From: Dermacentor variabilis
Lineage: Eukaryota; Arthropoda; Arachnida; Ixodida; Ixodidae
Length of the DNA stretch: 64,000 bases
Reading direction: 5' to 3'
Assembly (NCBI RefSeq): GCF_050947875.1
Contig: NC_134572.1
Span: forward strand, 124,471,105 to 124,535,104
How positions within the stretch are numbered: position 1 is the first letter of the stretch; the number at the start of each line of letters is the position of its first letter. Positions 36,309 to 53,262 of this stretch are shown here, in pieces. The translations under genes and the position numbers were made by a program. Below the pieces are notes generated by a model. It ran no database searches and was not told the DNA's origin. It was given only the letters and a program-made list of their open reading frames with translations.

Positions 36309-38703
36309 GAGGAGGACATCTGGGGCCGCGGCCGTGGCTAAAACCGGCGTTGGCAGTGCCCGTGCCGCGAACTGGGCTTGGCGAAGCCCTCGCGCTGCGT
36401 GCTCGTGTTTGTGTATGCCCTCGGCGCGAACCGCGCCTCGTTTCCTTTCTTTTGTTTCTTTTTTTTCCCTGAGCGAGCACGCTGCGGGTTGCGCAACGTG
36501 GTTGTTTACCATTGTGCGCCATTTTAATTGGTGGCTCCTCGTAGAACTGCTGAGCTTTAGCGCGAACTGACTTTTGTCTTCCGCCTCCTCCCTACGCCCG
36601 CTATTTTTGGTTGGTCGCACGAGAGCGGAGCTGGTCGAGTTGCTTTCTGACGCCCCTGCGGGTCACGCTGACGGTGCGCTGTTCGCGCACCTAGCGGATC
36701 GGCCACGGGCTGTGACCCTTTCACGGCGCGTCCCTGTGCTTGTTGAGAGGAAGGGAAACGGCGCTTATTCCGCGAGAAAGCACCGAAAAGATGGACGAAA
36801 TTCCGTGCCCCTTAATAGATTACGCTAGTCGGTTTTCTTCCAGCCGCAACCGTGACAACCAGGGATCTGAATTTTATCTCGGTGTCTGTCTGCAAGTGGA
36901 CGCGTCCAGCTAGCGTTTGCATCGACACACGGTAGCGGCCTGGGTGGTGCTTCGATTAAAATTCTCAGCACGGTAGAAAATAAAAAGAAAAAATAAAGCT
37001 AGGTGCTTTTCGCATAAAGCTGCGACCTTCAAGTGCTCGTTTACGGCCGTGCACTAGATAGAACGCGCAGTACGCGTTTTGGTGAAGCCTCTGTTCGTAA
37101 TGCCTACAGTATTGTGGCGCCATCTAGCATGAATTCGACCACTCCCGGCTATTAACTCCGAGCGTTCTATGCGCTCCCTTGCGTCTTTTTTGAGCATATG
37201 GGTCTTATTAGTGAGCTTTAGGTTAGGGGGACAAAAGCATTTGGGGCGCCCGTAGCACTTGGAGCTATGGTTCTGCGCATGCGCAGACGCTAGCTTTTAG
37301 GGCCCCCTAGCGCTTGGAGCCATGGAACTGCGCGTCTGCGCATGCGCAGTACCGTGGCCCCAAGCCCTCGGGAACTTGTAATTTGCGCACGAACGGCAAG
37401 ATTAGCTTACCGACGGAAGGATGTTGTTGAAGGATGCCCTTGTCCTTGTCACTTGCCTGTCCACGCTTATCCTTCACGCTGTACACTTATGATTACGGGT
37501 CACCAACTTGCCTAATCAGCCATCGTGCTACGTTGCTGAAACGGACAATTAATGACACTCCTATAGCGCGTTCACTCTGTGTCACAATCAGTAACTCAAC
37601 CGGGTCAATTCATGCTAGAAAATTTTGTGCAATACACAGGGCACGTTTGCTGTCAGTATTCTTTCTTTTTCTTCTTCTGCAATCTTTTTTGTGTGACCAT
37701 TTCAATTGGGACAGAGGTATTAAGCTTAAGTGCAAGTGCAGCCTGTCGTTTAGCTCCGAGTTCTCTGAGTGCATCAACGCCGAAACATCAGTCGTCGGGC
37801 TCAGAAGTTCCGTCCACTGGGCCCTCGTACTTCAAAGTGTTGAACGAATCAGACTCATTTTGTGCGACTGGGTCGCAAAGTCAGGTTTTCTTGCGCACGA
37901 GACAGGCAGTCAGCGCGCAGTATAGTGTTCGCGGCTTCATTACAACGTACTTGCGCTGACATCGTTCGCGGGACTCTACAGAAATGCTATTTAATAACCA
38001 CACTCGCGCTTATTCGCACCTGTTCGTCGTTCTCTCAAATGCGAAGTGCGCTGAAAGTTCTTTGTTCAAGAAGTTATCAGTTCGCGTGCACAAGAAGAAG
38101 AAATGTAATAATAAAAGGAAATACTACAAAGAAGGGAGGGAAGCGTGTATTTAACACTCGCTAGACGGCGCTGCTTTGTGCTCCTCTGCGGCGAGATGTG
38201 CGATTTAATTACGAACTGCACAATGAAATCAGCGAAGCAGATTCGTCGTTTCAGAGTACCTGCAACTAAACTTCTTCAGTTGAAACGTGTAGAGTATAGA
38301 GAGACGCATTGAAATGAAAAGGCACGAGTCCCACTCGCTCGCCTTCATTCGAGCTAGTTACCGCTGACATTCGCATCCGAGCGTCGTTTGTCTGTGTGAT
38401 GAATTTCGACGTGAAATGGACTGGTTCAATACGCTGGGGAGTGCCTTGCGCGTGTCAAATGCGAGAGCCCGCAGTTATAAGAGGGCCTCTTCTCTTCGCA
38501 TTTTGTTTTTGTTTTTAGCTTATTTTTTTTCTTATTTTTCTGTTTGTATCTATACGTCTTGAACGTTGAGCAAGCTCGTTTGCATGCTGTGCTCCACTTG
38601 TAAACCCACAAGCACAACCGTATTGCAAGATTGTACATAGGCAAATGTTTGTTTTCGCGCGTGAAGACCCATGCCCATAAAAAACATACGAGAGAAATAG
38701 AGC

Positions 38704-38705
<2 letters not shown>
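35916..38705. other. Non-coding stretch, one weak exon candidate
   Basis: It contains (GA)n at 36264-36305, a 55-bp direct repeat with palindromes (37253-37348, listed separately) and a stop-free frame at 37579-37959, discussed as a weak exon candidate. Nothing else reads as coding. Confidence 0.4.
37253..37348. repeat. 55-bp direct repeat carrying TGCGCATGCGCA palindromes
   Basis: TAGC(A/G)CTTGGAGC recurs at 37253 and 37308. Each copy is followed by the 12-bp palindrome TGCGCATGCGCA (37274-37285 and 37337-37348). That sequence equals the consensus bound by NRF1/Ewg-type factors in animals; binding here is only a possibility. Confidence 0.75.

Positions 38706-38766
<61 letters not shown>
38706..38766. 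repeat. (AT)n microsatellite
   Basis: About 30 uninterrupted AT units, 80 bp from the target-site duplication of the SINE at 38860. Confidence 0.97.
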
Positions 38767-38767
<1 letters not shown>

Positions 38768-38859
38768 CCCGAATTATGTTAACATATGTGCAACATAAGT
38801 GGCTCGCTAACTGTGGACTGTAAGTTCCGGTGCTTCCAGAGAACACATTGCCGCGTTAA

Positions 38860-39096
38860 AAAATTAAATTATGGGGTTTTACTTGCCAAAACCACTTTCT
38901 GATTATGAGGCACGCCGTAGTGGAGGACTCCGGCAATATCGACCACCTGGGGTTCTTTAACGTGGACCTAAATCTAAGTACACGGGTGTTTTCGCATTTC
39001 GCCCCCATCGAAATGCGGCGGCCGTGGCCGGGATTCGATCCCACGACCTCGTGCTCAGCAGCCCAACACCATAGCCACTGAGCAACCATGGCGGGT
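38860..39096 (-). mobile_element. tRNA-derived SINE (Ruka-like), intact, with target-site duplication
   Basis: A 237-bp element in minus orientation. The head reads GTTGCTCAGTGGCTATGG (A-box region, about 39070-39090) and GGATCGAATCCC (B box, complement of about 39030-39041), the two internal promoter boxes of a tRNA-type SINE for RNA polymerase III. The body contains CGTTAAAGAACCCCAGGTGG and CTCATAATCAGA, and the 3' end is AT-rich. Perfect 13-bp direct repeats ATTGCCGCGTTAA flank it at 38847-38859 and 39097-39109; they mark the insertion site and fit LINE-type target-primed integration. The intact duplication and well-kept boxes suggest a fairly recent insertion. It matches my memory of the ixodid SINE Ruka, unverified. 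Confidence 0.92.
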
Positions 39097-39109
39097 ATTG
39101 CCGCGTTAA

Positions 39110-41495
39110 TTCGAAGCCAATGTGGACCACCGTGCAAGTGTTTGCGAGCCCAATGGCCGCGTGAATGCAACCAGGAAGCGTCGCTTGGCGAATGCTTCCT
39201 CCGAAAGGTATAATTTGGCAGGCCAGCTAGGAGCATGCAGCTTCCGATAACCGTGATCCGGACACGTTCTACATCAGTACGCGTTGAACAACAGTCAAAA
39301 CAGCTCTCAACCTGCCATTCGCCTTAGAATGCTCGGACGAGTATCTGCGAAAGTAGACGATAAATACGTCTTTCAGAATCATGATGGTTTTAATTATATG
39401 GACAGTCCTGTAAGCGTACAACACTTTTATCCGTCACGTTACGATAGCTGGTGTAAAAAAGAGGTTCGGCGCAGCACATTTCTTAACTGCGTACATGCAT
39501 GATACAGCTGCAGGGATGGTGCAACTATATATTGAGGGGCCGCCCCCACTGACCCGCAGTTTTCGCCGCACGTTTCTTTCTGTGTCACCTAATCATTTCC
39601 CTGCAACACACGTTGCCCAATTTTCGCTAGAGCTATAGGCGTATTTCATGGTTGTGTTAAAACAAAACCCGTCCTTCTTACGTCGGCGAAAATTGCAAAT
39701 ACTTTCGTTTGACTTTTGGAAGTCGGGCTTGTATTGGGTGCGCGCAACCAAGTGTCGGACTTATTTACCGTCAGCGTTCTTTAACGAGGCGTGCCCGTCG
39801 TACACGCGTTGGCCCGTTTTTCAGCCGAAGCAGAATCTACAAAGCAACGAGAGCTTGCGGCGAGAACGAGGTGCGGAGCTTAATTGGAACGACAGTTTAA
39901 GCTTCGCCGTAATAAGTGTGCCGCGCTACGTGCGGTTAGTTGCGCATTCAACGTATTGCGTAAGCGACTGCGTTGCAGCGTTATTGCGGTGCGAGCGCAT
40001 TTGCCTCGCCGTTGCGGCGGCCGCTGCAGGAATCCCTGGGAAGCTGAAGCGCGCTGCGACGCGCTGACAGGGGTAATAATTCCGCGGATACAAATTGGGG
40101 CGTCGTGGCAGGTCCCTGAAAAACGCCGCGACGCGTACGAGCGTGCCGCGAAGCCTGCTTGCTTGCACGTCCGCTCAGCTTTGCCGTCCCGGAGAGAGGC
40201 ATCCGTCTTTGCTGCGGCGCCGCCAGTGAGACGCGCGGTTAATGGCCGCCGCATACGGTTTGTCGCATAGCGCTTCGCTTTATCCTCATCTATGTCGTGT
40301 CGAAAGATGGCGTCGGCAGCCGGCGCAGTTAGCGGGAATGCGGCGTCAGCGCGTCGTCTCGCCTCGCGAAACTTATGCAAAGCGCACGCTTCGATGCCGA
40401 AATGCCTTTGCTTATGCGAGCCCGCTTCATCGACGATCTCTCGCCGATCGTAAAGCCGTCTGCATTCTCTGCGGTGGGAAGAGAATCCGCAGCCAGTTCT
40501 CTCTCAGTGAAACCGCGCTTGCTTGCGGGAGGCCAACGAACACTGCAGCGCGCATTTCTCGTATGTAAGAGCCTTGGATGCAAGCCACGTACGCGAACCG
40601 CGTTCCACCGCCGCAAGAGAGCTAGTTATTTGTTCCTGATTCCCGAGTTCTTAGTCATTTAATTCTGCATGAATTCGACGCGCTAGAGAGACGAGGCGAT
40701 GCGGTTGAACTCATCTAGACGTGTCTATTGCAGGGCGCGTCGGTATTTCGTTGATGCAGCTTTTCGCACGGTAAAGTACGTCATAACTTCGGAGCGGAAT
40801 TCTGTTCGAAGTGGGCCATATGTGGCCGTCCCCAGAAACCGGCAGTTGATAGAGAGCGCGGGTAGCTTCTTGTTGGAAGTTGAACCGAACACGGGCTTAT
40901 CTACAGTCGCTGACAAATGTCGTTATGATGTGCTGGCAAGCTAGTGTTGGTGTCGGAGAAAAAAAAGAAAAAAGCTCGAGAGCGGTAGCACGGACATTAC
41001 ACGAGCCAGCTGTAGCGCTTAACATTCGCTTCGAGTGTTCAAACGATTGCAAAAGCTTGCCTTCTCGCAGTAATCGAGTTTCCAGCTGGAGTGAATTGAC
41101 GCTGCAGCGTTGGGCGTTCATCGATATAGGGTTGCGCAACGTAAACTGATGCTGATTTGCTCCTTCATGTGCTTGGCATCCTGGCCGGAACGAATCCTCG
41201 TTCCCGCCAGTGGTTAAATGGCCCGTTCTCGTGCTTGAAGTTAAATAAAAGAATGATGCCCGCGCGTGCACATATTTGACGCATTTTTGTATGGGGATAC
41301 CTGAACGAAAGGCACGGAAGAAATGCACGACTGTACTTTCCTGACGACAGTCATTTGCATCTCTGTATAGAACACTGCTTGGTTCCGTCAGTTGAGTAAA
41401 CATCATTGTGATCTTTTTTTCTTTTGATTTCATTATCGAGCTATTATGTCCTGCCTGCAGGGCAGCTAGCGTTTTTTCTCGTAGCCGAAAACATA
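39110..41495. other. Non-coding stretch, no gene seen
   Basis: Fairly ordinary mixed sequence without microsatellites. Frames such as 39648-40067 and 40375-40662 are of moderate length but show no recognisable domain. Parts may be old transposon sequence. Confidence 0.4.
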
Positions 41496-41930
41496 CAGGG
41501 TGTTTCAGCGAACATTTTCAAAAATCTTTAACAAGTTGCCTGTGGCAGATATCACAATTCTGGTTCATGAGCTGGTCTACTCGAAGCGGCGGACAATACT
41601 TGCACAAAAAATTGAGATGTAAAATCGACCAATCAATAAAAATTCACTAATTAAGTTTTTGACTGATTACATTATGACCCCTATTGCAATTTACGAATTC
41701 TAGCCGCAGAGTTCGCAAGGCGGATCGGCACTTGGAGCGAATTTTCAAAGTGACACCAGTTTCGAGAAATAAATTTCCGAACTTTGCGGAGAAATGCATT
41801 GGCGTTCCAATTCATTTGTTAACAAAACGTCGTCTCATGTTTGAACTTAGCCAGTGGCTAGGTGTAATTAACAAACCAGAAAAAAAAAAGGACAGTGTGC
41901 CGATCATTATACATGCGTGACTTTTCTAGC
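41496..41930. repeat. Dispersed repeat beginning CAGGGTGTTTCA
   Basis: It starts at 41496 with CAGGGTGTTTCA, a terminus I remember from abundant non-autonomous repeats in ticks and other arthropods. The part at 41683-41780 (ATTGCAATTTAC, TAGCCG, TTCGCAAGGC, CCAGTTTCGAGA) has a relative at 60911-61016. It is AT-rich and non-coding. The end point is a guess. Confidence 0.6.
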
Positions 41931-44900
41931 CTACAGCCTATAAAATTACGGACATTTCAAACAGTAGACAAGACCACTGGTATCGTCTTGCCTCCTGTCC
42001 GCAGACCTCTCTAATCGTTGACGTTTACGCTTCACTGATCGGGTACCAACTGGCTCGGATGATCAGTCACATACTACAGCTCCATCCACATAATGTGTTT
42101 CACCAACGAAGTGTAATACGTTTGCAATGAACATTATGTTTATCTAGTGGAGCTTCCATGGAATAAGAGCGTGCGTACGAGCTTCTCTTTCCCTTTTCTT
42201 TTTTTTTTTTAACATCACCTGCTTTCGTTGATTGACGGCGAAATGTGAACTGAACCGCCTTGCTCCTTGCGGGCCGTGCTTCCATGTTTACTCCTGGCTG
42301 CTGTTCATCAGTTACTCCGCCACATCAGACTTTATTCTCCTCATCCCCGACTTCTTGTCTTTCTTTTTCTTTCTTCATTTCTTCGCGTGAGGGCTCACGC
42401 TGGTCTTCGCAGTCTTGTCTCGAGGCTACGTTTACGTTTCCAGATTGTTTACGTCGCCTGTCTGTATCTGTCCCGCATCTGTTTACTCATCGCGTGTCGT
42501 GCCTATAGATCCCTCGATGTTTACGCATGCCGGAGGAGGCGCGGTCGTTTGCCAAAGAAATTAGGGTTCAGTCGTATTCGTTTCCGGTGTCAAAGAAAAA
42601 ATATTTAGCGGGCTTAACGACGCATATATAAACACAGCTGCACAGAGTCCCGCTATAATGTTGCACTTGTATGCAAAGCTAGGGGATTGAGAAGTATTGG
42701 CTCCTCAAAGAAATCCGACTGAACTCGAAGAAACATTAAAAAGTGCGGAGGTGCTGCATGAAGTAGCTAGCATTCGTAATCGGATACAATTTCCGTCTTT
42801 GCTTTTCGACATTTGTTAACCTTTCTCCACCTTGCCTATTTCCTCGTTTCTCTGGGTCGTTGTCGTTCTGACTCGCGTCGTTCACGTGTCCTCCATTTCT
42901 CCCGAACAGACCGACTGCGAACGCACCGAATGGAAGCCAGGGTTATTTTTTTTATTTTTCTTTCTTTCTTTCTTCCTTTCGGCTATTGCCGGAATCCTTA
43001 TTTGGCGCATCTCCTTCAAAGGCCTCCCGTTTCTCGTTCTGATAGTTTCTTCCTTTCTTCCTTGTTCACTTGCCGTTTCACGAAGCCTCCCGGGCTTCCT
43101 ACGGCTTTGCCGCCATCGGACTGGCGCGGAGGGAAAACAGGTATATAAGGTGCTTCGTTCACTCCGGCGGCGGCGGCGTCAATTGCTTCCCTCCGCCTTC
43201 CGTCCCACTGCGCGCGCCTTTGGCGCTTTGGGGAACAGCGTCCGAGGCCTGCATCGTTCATCGTCGCGGCAAGCACAAAAACGCGCCTGCCGAACCGACA
43301 GCAACAGTGAGGCTGATGCGCACGCGGCTCGTGGATGGAGAAGCAAAACAATACGATAGAGTACGCGCCGCAGAAACAATACGTTCCGTTCTTTCCTTCT
43401 TCGGAAGATCAGCTCTCCCGCTTTTATTGTCCCCTCCTCTATTTAGGCGAGTATATATATATACGCACGTGTGTGTGTGTGTGGAGAGCGGCCGGCAGAA
43501 GGTATATATACACACCCTGCCCGAACGTATCCATTGCGGAGCATCAATTTCAGCGCACTTGCGGGCTAGCGGCTGCCGGCCCGGTCGTCCGCTATATGGC
43601 TCGCCGCTGCTTCGTTGCTGGCTTCTTTCCTTCTTTCTTTCTTTTAGTTTTCCGGTTCATTGCTGTCTCCAAAGCTTGGCTGTAGTTCGCACGAAACGTT
43701 TGCTGCGTCCTGCTTGTGGTTATTTATCTTTTCTTTTGTGTGCGTGTGTGCGCGCATTGTGCTTTCTTATATATCTATTTGAAATCATTTATGAACACCT
43801 AAGCGTTCGAGACCGCTTCGCCGCGCTCTTCCTTTCATTGTTCGATCGTTGGGGCTTGGAAAAACGCGTCTTCCTTTCACGTATGCATGTTTTCGTTCTC
43901 TGCGCTATTATACGTTCCATGCTAGAGAGCACAAAAAAGACTGTTGCATTCGAGGCATTGGTTATCGTTTTTTCCTTGCCTGTGCGTTTTAGGCTCTGCA
44001 GAGCTCTTTTTTTTTTCTATTTTCCCCCCTTTTCGTGGGTGCATGCCTTCGCGTCTACAGTTTGTCTGTGCTCCAGGACGTTCGTTACGAAGACCTTTTA
44101 CTTGACCCGCGGCGAAACCATGGACAGTTTCAGCAGTCACCACCGTGTCGCCGCGTTCCTCCCGCCATCTGACGCGCCTGATCCTTCCCTCGCATCATTC
44201 TGCTCGCTTTTTCTCACTGCGTTAAAGTAAAGATCGGACTCGCGAATGCCTCCTTGAACGACGGCAAACAGGATCTTTTGCCAGCCGGCGGGATTGTATG
44301 GCCGCGCAGCGCAGACGTAGCCCCGCGTCTCTCGCGAGGATCGCCCTGCGAGGCATTTCCGTTTTTCTTTCTTTTGTTTTTCCCCCTTTCTTTTTTCTTT
44401 TTTTCTTTTCGGCCTGCGCTTTGCTGCCCTGCGGAGACGGAACAGGCTGGCTCGTTATCCGGCACGCCGCATCCTGCCAGAACTCGCTCCAGCCCTGCCG
44501 AAACGCATGTCCGCAACTCAAAACGACCAGTTTTGACTTCGCCACCGGGCTTTGCTATGCCGCCTGTAACGATCCCTGCCTGCCCTCTCGACCTTGTTCC
44601 ACTGGCTGCAGTTTTGTCTCCGCTTCGAACACGCACGTGGGTACCGGCTACCGATCGTGCGCTTACTTTTTTTTTTTTTCGCCTTTCTTTGGGGGAGACT
44701 TTCTCCCCTCTGTTTACTCGTCACCGGCCGCGTCGTCATACGTCGGCTGCAGCCATAGCTTCGCATACGTGCTCTTTCAACGGCACTGAGCATAGCGCGC
44801 GTGATCCTGTACAAGAACGCTTCCTTCCTGCTAACAGCGCCCCGCAGGCTTCGAGGCCCTCTTCGAACCTCTACATCGCGCGTTGTTGTGCCCTTGCCTT

Positions 44901-47156
44901 CAGGCTCGGACGCTCTCTTTTTACTTTTCCGAGGGCACTGAAAAAAAAAAAAAAGAAACCACTGTTCTTGCCTTTCCTGCCAAATGTGGGCTCTGCTGCT
45001 CCCTTCGTTACCATAAGGTCCAGAGCAGCACCCGTAGTCCCTTGTGAGGACGCAAAAGAAAAGGTAAAGCTAGACGAGAAAGGAGGCTTGAGTTTGTAAG
45101 CGTAAAGATGAAAGGCGGCTGGATTGTTGAGGAAAGGAAATAAAGATCGAAGGCCATTCGAGAAAACAGACCTTTAGAAAAGGAGGGAGTAGCTTCAAAC
45201 GATCTCCCGTCCCTCTTCGAGATTACGCGACGGCGTGGGCTGTAGCGGCGTGCGCGCCCGTCGTTTGGGGATCCGGGTCGCTGGCGCCAAACGCGCTCCA
45301 GGGGGCGCATCCTCGGGTTGGAATGGAAACGCACCGCGTGCTACAGCGAGAGCGAGGTCGGCATTCCTTTGCCGGCAGCGAGTAAAAAGCATCGAGAAAA
45401 GACAAAACAAGTATATATATACACCCGAACGGGAGTTCCTGCCTCCTGCGTTAGCAGCTCGCTTTACTCCACTTCGCGACTCGCATCTCGTTGCGATTCG
45501 TTTCCCCACCTCCTCCAATTCTCCCTCCGCACACACAGCGAAGCTGCGTTGCAGCAGAAAGAATCTGTCCGCGCCTAACGCGCGCCGCGCATCTGAAGTC
45601 CCACATGCACAGTACGTTCTCGTTTTGTCCGTTTCACCTCCTGCAGCGGTTCATCTCACTTTCCGCGAGACTCCGCTGCTGATCTCTCGTCGCCCTCTAA
45701 GTTTGCATTGTCGTAGCGCTCGGTAGGCGCGCTCGCGTGACGCTATAGGCGCAACAGCGTCAAGCGCAACCGTATAAGGGCGCGGGCACTCGACTTGCTT
45801 GGCCGGGAAGTCTCGCTTTCAAATCGAGAAAAAGAAAGAAAAAGGCTCTGGGCTTTTTGTTCTGGCTTTTATTTCTCCGCTAGCACGCGCGTTCCGCCAT
45901 AACGACTCGGACCTGCTGTGTATTTTCTTTTTCGCTTTGTTTTCTTTTTTTTGTCTTTTTTAGTGTTTTCGCTCTTATTTCGCTGGTGTGAGTATACGCA
46001 CGAGTATATACACGAGTATATATACCTTGCTACTTTTTTTTTTCTGTGGCCATCTACGCAGCGTACGCCCCTCTCCGTCGTCTTCCCGCCGCTTCTTCTT
46101 CAAAATTCAAGGAGAGCCGGCGTATAACGCATGTGGCTTAACCCGTGGCCGTAGATTGCAGTTCGCCCGCCGCGTCTCGTACGTTTTGCCGGGCGCGCGC
46201 CGGGTTCCTGGCATCCCGAGAGTCATCCTCGCGAAGTTTTCTTTTTCTTTTCCTCCCCAGTTTTCCAAACCTTCGCGAGCGCGCTCTTTTACAATTCAAG
46301 AGCGGGAGAAGCCGAGACGCGGATGAGGCTCTGTCGCGCAGCCGCCGGGGATGTTCTCTGCAGTCGTCGTCGTGCCAGTCTCGAGCCCGGTTGCGTGCCC
46401 GTTCATCCGCGGCTCCGGCATGCATACATGCATGCGCCCAATCCGCCGGGCCTGCCTGCGGTGTCGTCTCCGCTTCTCGCTTTCCTCTTGCACGTCCTCG
46501 TGTCTCCTCGCTTCGGTCTCTCCCTTTTTTTGTTATTTTTGTTATTCCTACGCTGGAATCTCGCTCAGGTGTAGACCCGTCCCGCGCTCTTTCTCGAGTG
46601 CTAACTGTGAGCCGTGACAGCGGCGGCGGCACCAAATCGACTCCCGGGCCGGCGGTGGCACCTCCTTTCCTAGTCCTTCCGGCTTGTCCTATGCGTGTTT
46701 ACTTCTTGTCGAATGTGCGCGCTGGGTGACTCCGTTTCGTGCAGTCTACAGCGTTCGAATATTCTCTTGCCCGTCGCCTTTCCTCGTCGTTTATTTATTT
46801 TTATTTTTTTCGGGAATGGCTTCTTGGTCGAAGCGCGGCCACCTATACGAGCGTTTCGGATTCGTTTTCTCGTTTCTTTGTCGCCCTTCTCCTCCTTTTC
46901 TGCAGACGCAGTCCTTCCCACGCTTCGTCGTCTGTAGCTTCTACCCGTTCGCGTCGTTGGCCGCGGTGGCCTCCGTCGTGTTTTCCGCACCTTATAACGC
47001 ATGCGCGTGTCGTCGTATTCGTTCTCGTTGAGCCTCGACCGGGAGCGGCCAGTTTCTCGCCGGGCTGTTTCATAAATTTACATTGTTTTGCTTTCCTTGC
47101 GGAAACGGCGTGGCGTGGCCGGATTTCAACGCCGATGTGGGAGCGCCCCCAGAAAA
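41931..47156. other. CpG-rich, pyrimidine-rich non-coding stretch
   Basis: The plus strand between about 42800 and 44500 is rich in CTTT/TTTC, and short TATA(TA)n/(GT)n patches lie at about 43451-43480, 43502-43513 and 45411-45422. The long frame at 43070-44230 (386 codons) is dominated by Phe/Leu/Ser/Arg from this bias and matches no domain. I see no gene, although a 5' flank or large intron of an unseen gene would look like this. Confidence 0.45.
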
Positions 47157-47158
47157 GA

Positions 47159-47201
<43 letters not shown>

Positions 47202-47204
47202 ATA
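47157..47204. repeat. (AAAT)n microsatellite
   Basis: About 12 tetranucleotide units. Confidence 0.95.
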
Positions 47205-51825
<4,621 letters not shown>

Positions 51826-53223
51826 ATTCAAATTGTTTACCGCCCTTTAGCAGACAGTTTTACATTTTAACACTGTACTGGCCTGAATGCTCATGTCATA
51901 AAAAAGCAAAGAAAAAGCTGATTGCTTCTGTCAGTCGAGGAAAAGGCTGCAACGCATGATGCGCTCTTTTGGTGGAGCCCGGATCGATGCCGCCGCTAGC
52001 TTCGTTGCGGGAGTAAAAAGATGACGAAACTTCGCTTTGCACGCACCCTAGTATCATGGCGTGCCAGGGTGTAGCTGGTTGGAGGGGGAACGGGGGAGAC
52101 TAGTGGTCCGGATGGAAGACGCTATATTCCCGCGAAATAAACGCACAACTTCAGGACAGGCTCCGCTCAGCCGGATACAACAGGCCAGAGAGGGCTCCGC
52201 GCTATTCCGGGACCCCACTCCTCCGAGCGCGATTAAATGCGTGCAAGCGAAGAGAGGAAAGGAGCGACGGACCCTGGCGTGCTGGCGCTGATGCCGGTGC
52301 GCCGGCAACAACCGTTCCCCGCCGACGGCGCGGCCGCGCTCTCGTCATGCGCTCACGCGATTTTGAACAAAAGGTACGAGCGAGCGCGCCGGAATCCGCT
52401 GACTCCGAGGTCCCCGAGACGATGACGCGGGCGCGCCTTGTCTGTCGTCCGCGCTTGGGGGACGGACAACCTCCGCCGATGCTACACTTTACACTCACCG
52501 ACTGCCCCCCCCCCCCCGCTGCCCTTGCGCCTATACTTTCCATAATACCCTTCTCTCTCCCCCCCCCCCCCCAACCCTCGATTCCTTTCGTCCATTTTAT
52601 CGCATACGTGCGAGCACTGCGCAGCCGTTCCATCTCCGAGGGTCGCGCATTCCCTGCGCCGCTCTCGCCATTAGTCTTCGTCTAGTGGCTCACCGGCTTC
52701 TATGCTTCATTTGGAGTTTTAAAAGAGCGGCAAAAAAAAGACAACACGCGTTCGTACTCCGCGTCTTTTTCTTCGCGTGTAGCATCGGGGAGGGAAGGGG
52801 AGAGAGGGAAAAAAGAAGCTTCCGCAAAGTTGATATACGGAAGAGACGTCGCATCATTCTTCCCCCTCCTCCTCCTCCACGTCTTCTCCTGCCGCCGTTA
52901 TCTCGTTTGTTATTCGTTCGTCTCGGCAGCGCGCTCCCGCTCTGGGGAGTCGCGCGGGCTTCATTAGAGCCCGAACTCTTTTATCCCCGCCGCTGTGCCT
53001 GGCGGCGGCGTCGTTGGCATGGTCCCCGAATGAGCCGCCGCCTTTGTTCGGCGACCGACCCGGGGCTTGCAGTGCGCAGCGGAGGCGTCGGCGGCTTGAA
53101 CGCTCTTGCTTCGCCCAGCGCGCGCTGATTTCCCTCCCATCATAGCCCCGGCGCATTGCCGGTCTTGGCCGCGCTCCCCCGTTGGGAGCCAGGTAATCGC
53201 CGACCGCGATGCCAGCGCCTCGC

Positions 53224-53262
<39 letters not shown>

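Noticed and set aside
38856..39236. 126-codon minus-strand frame over the SINE, and similar frames at 56552-56806 and 60496-60720
   Set aside because: These read through tRNA-derived SINE sequence, which is non-coding.
43141..43165. Core promoter with TATATAAG and TCACTC
   Set aside because: The initiator-like motif is only about 19 bp from the TATA motif, too close for a normal start.
43070..44230. 386-codon plus-strand frame
   Set aside because: Composition follows the local CT-rich, TTTC-rich DNA; no domain, no plausible start context, and other long frames overlap it on both strands.
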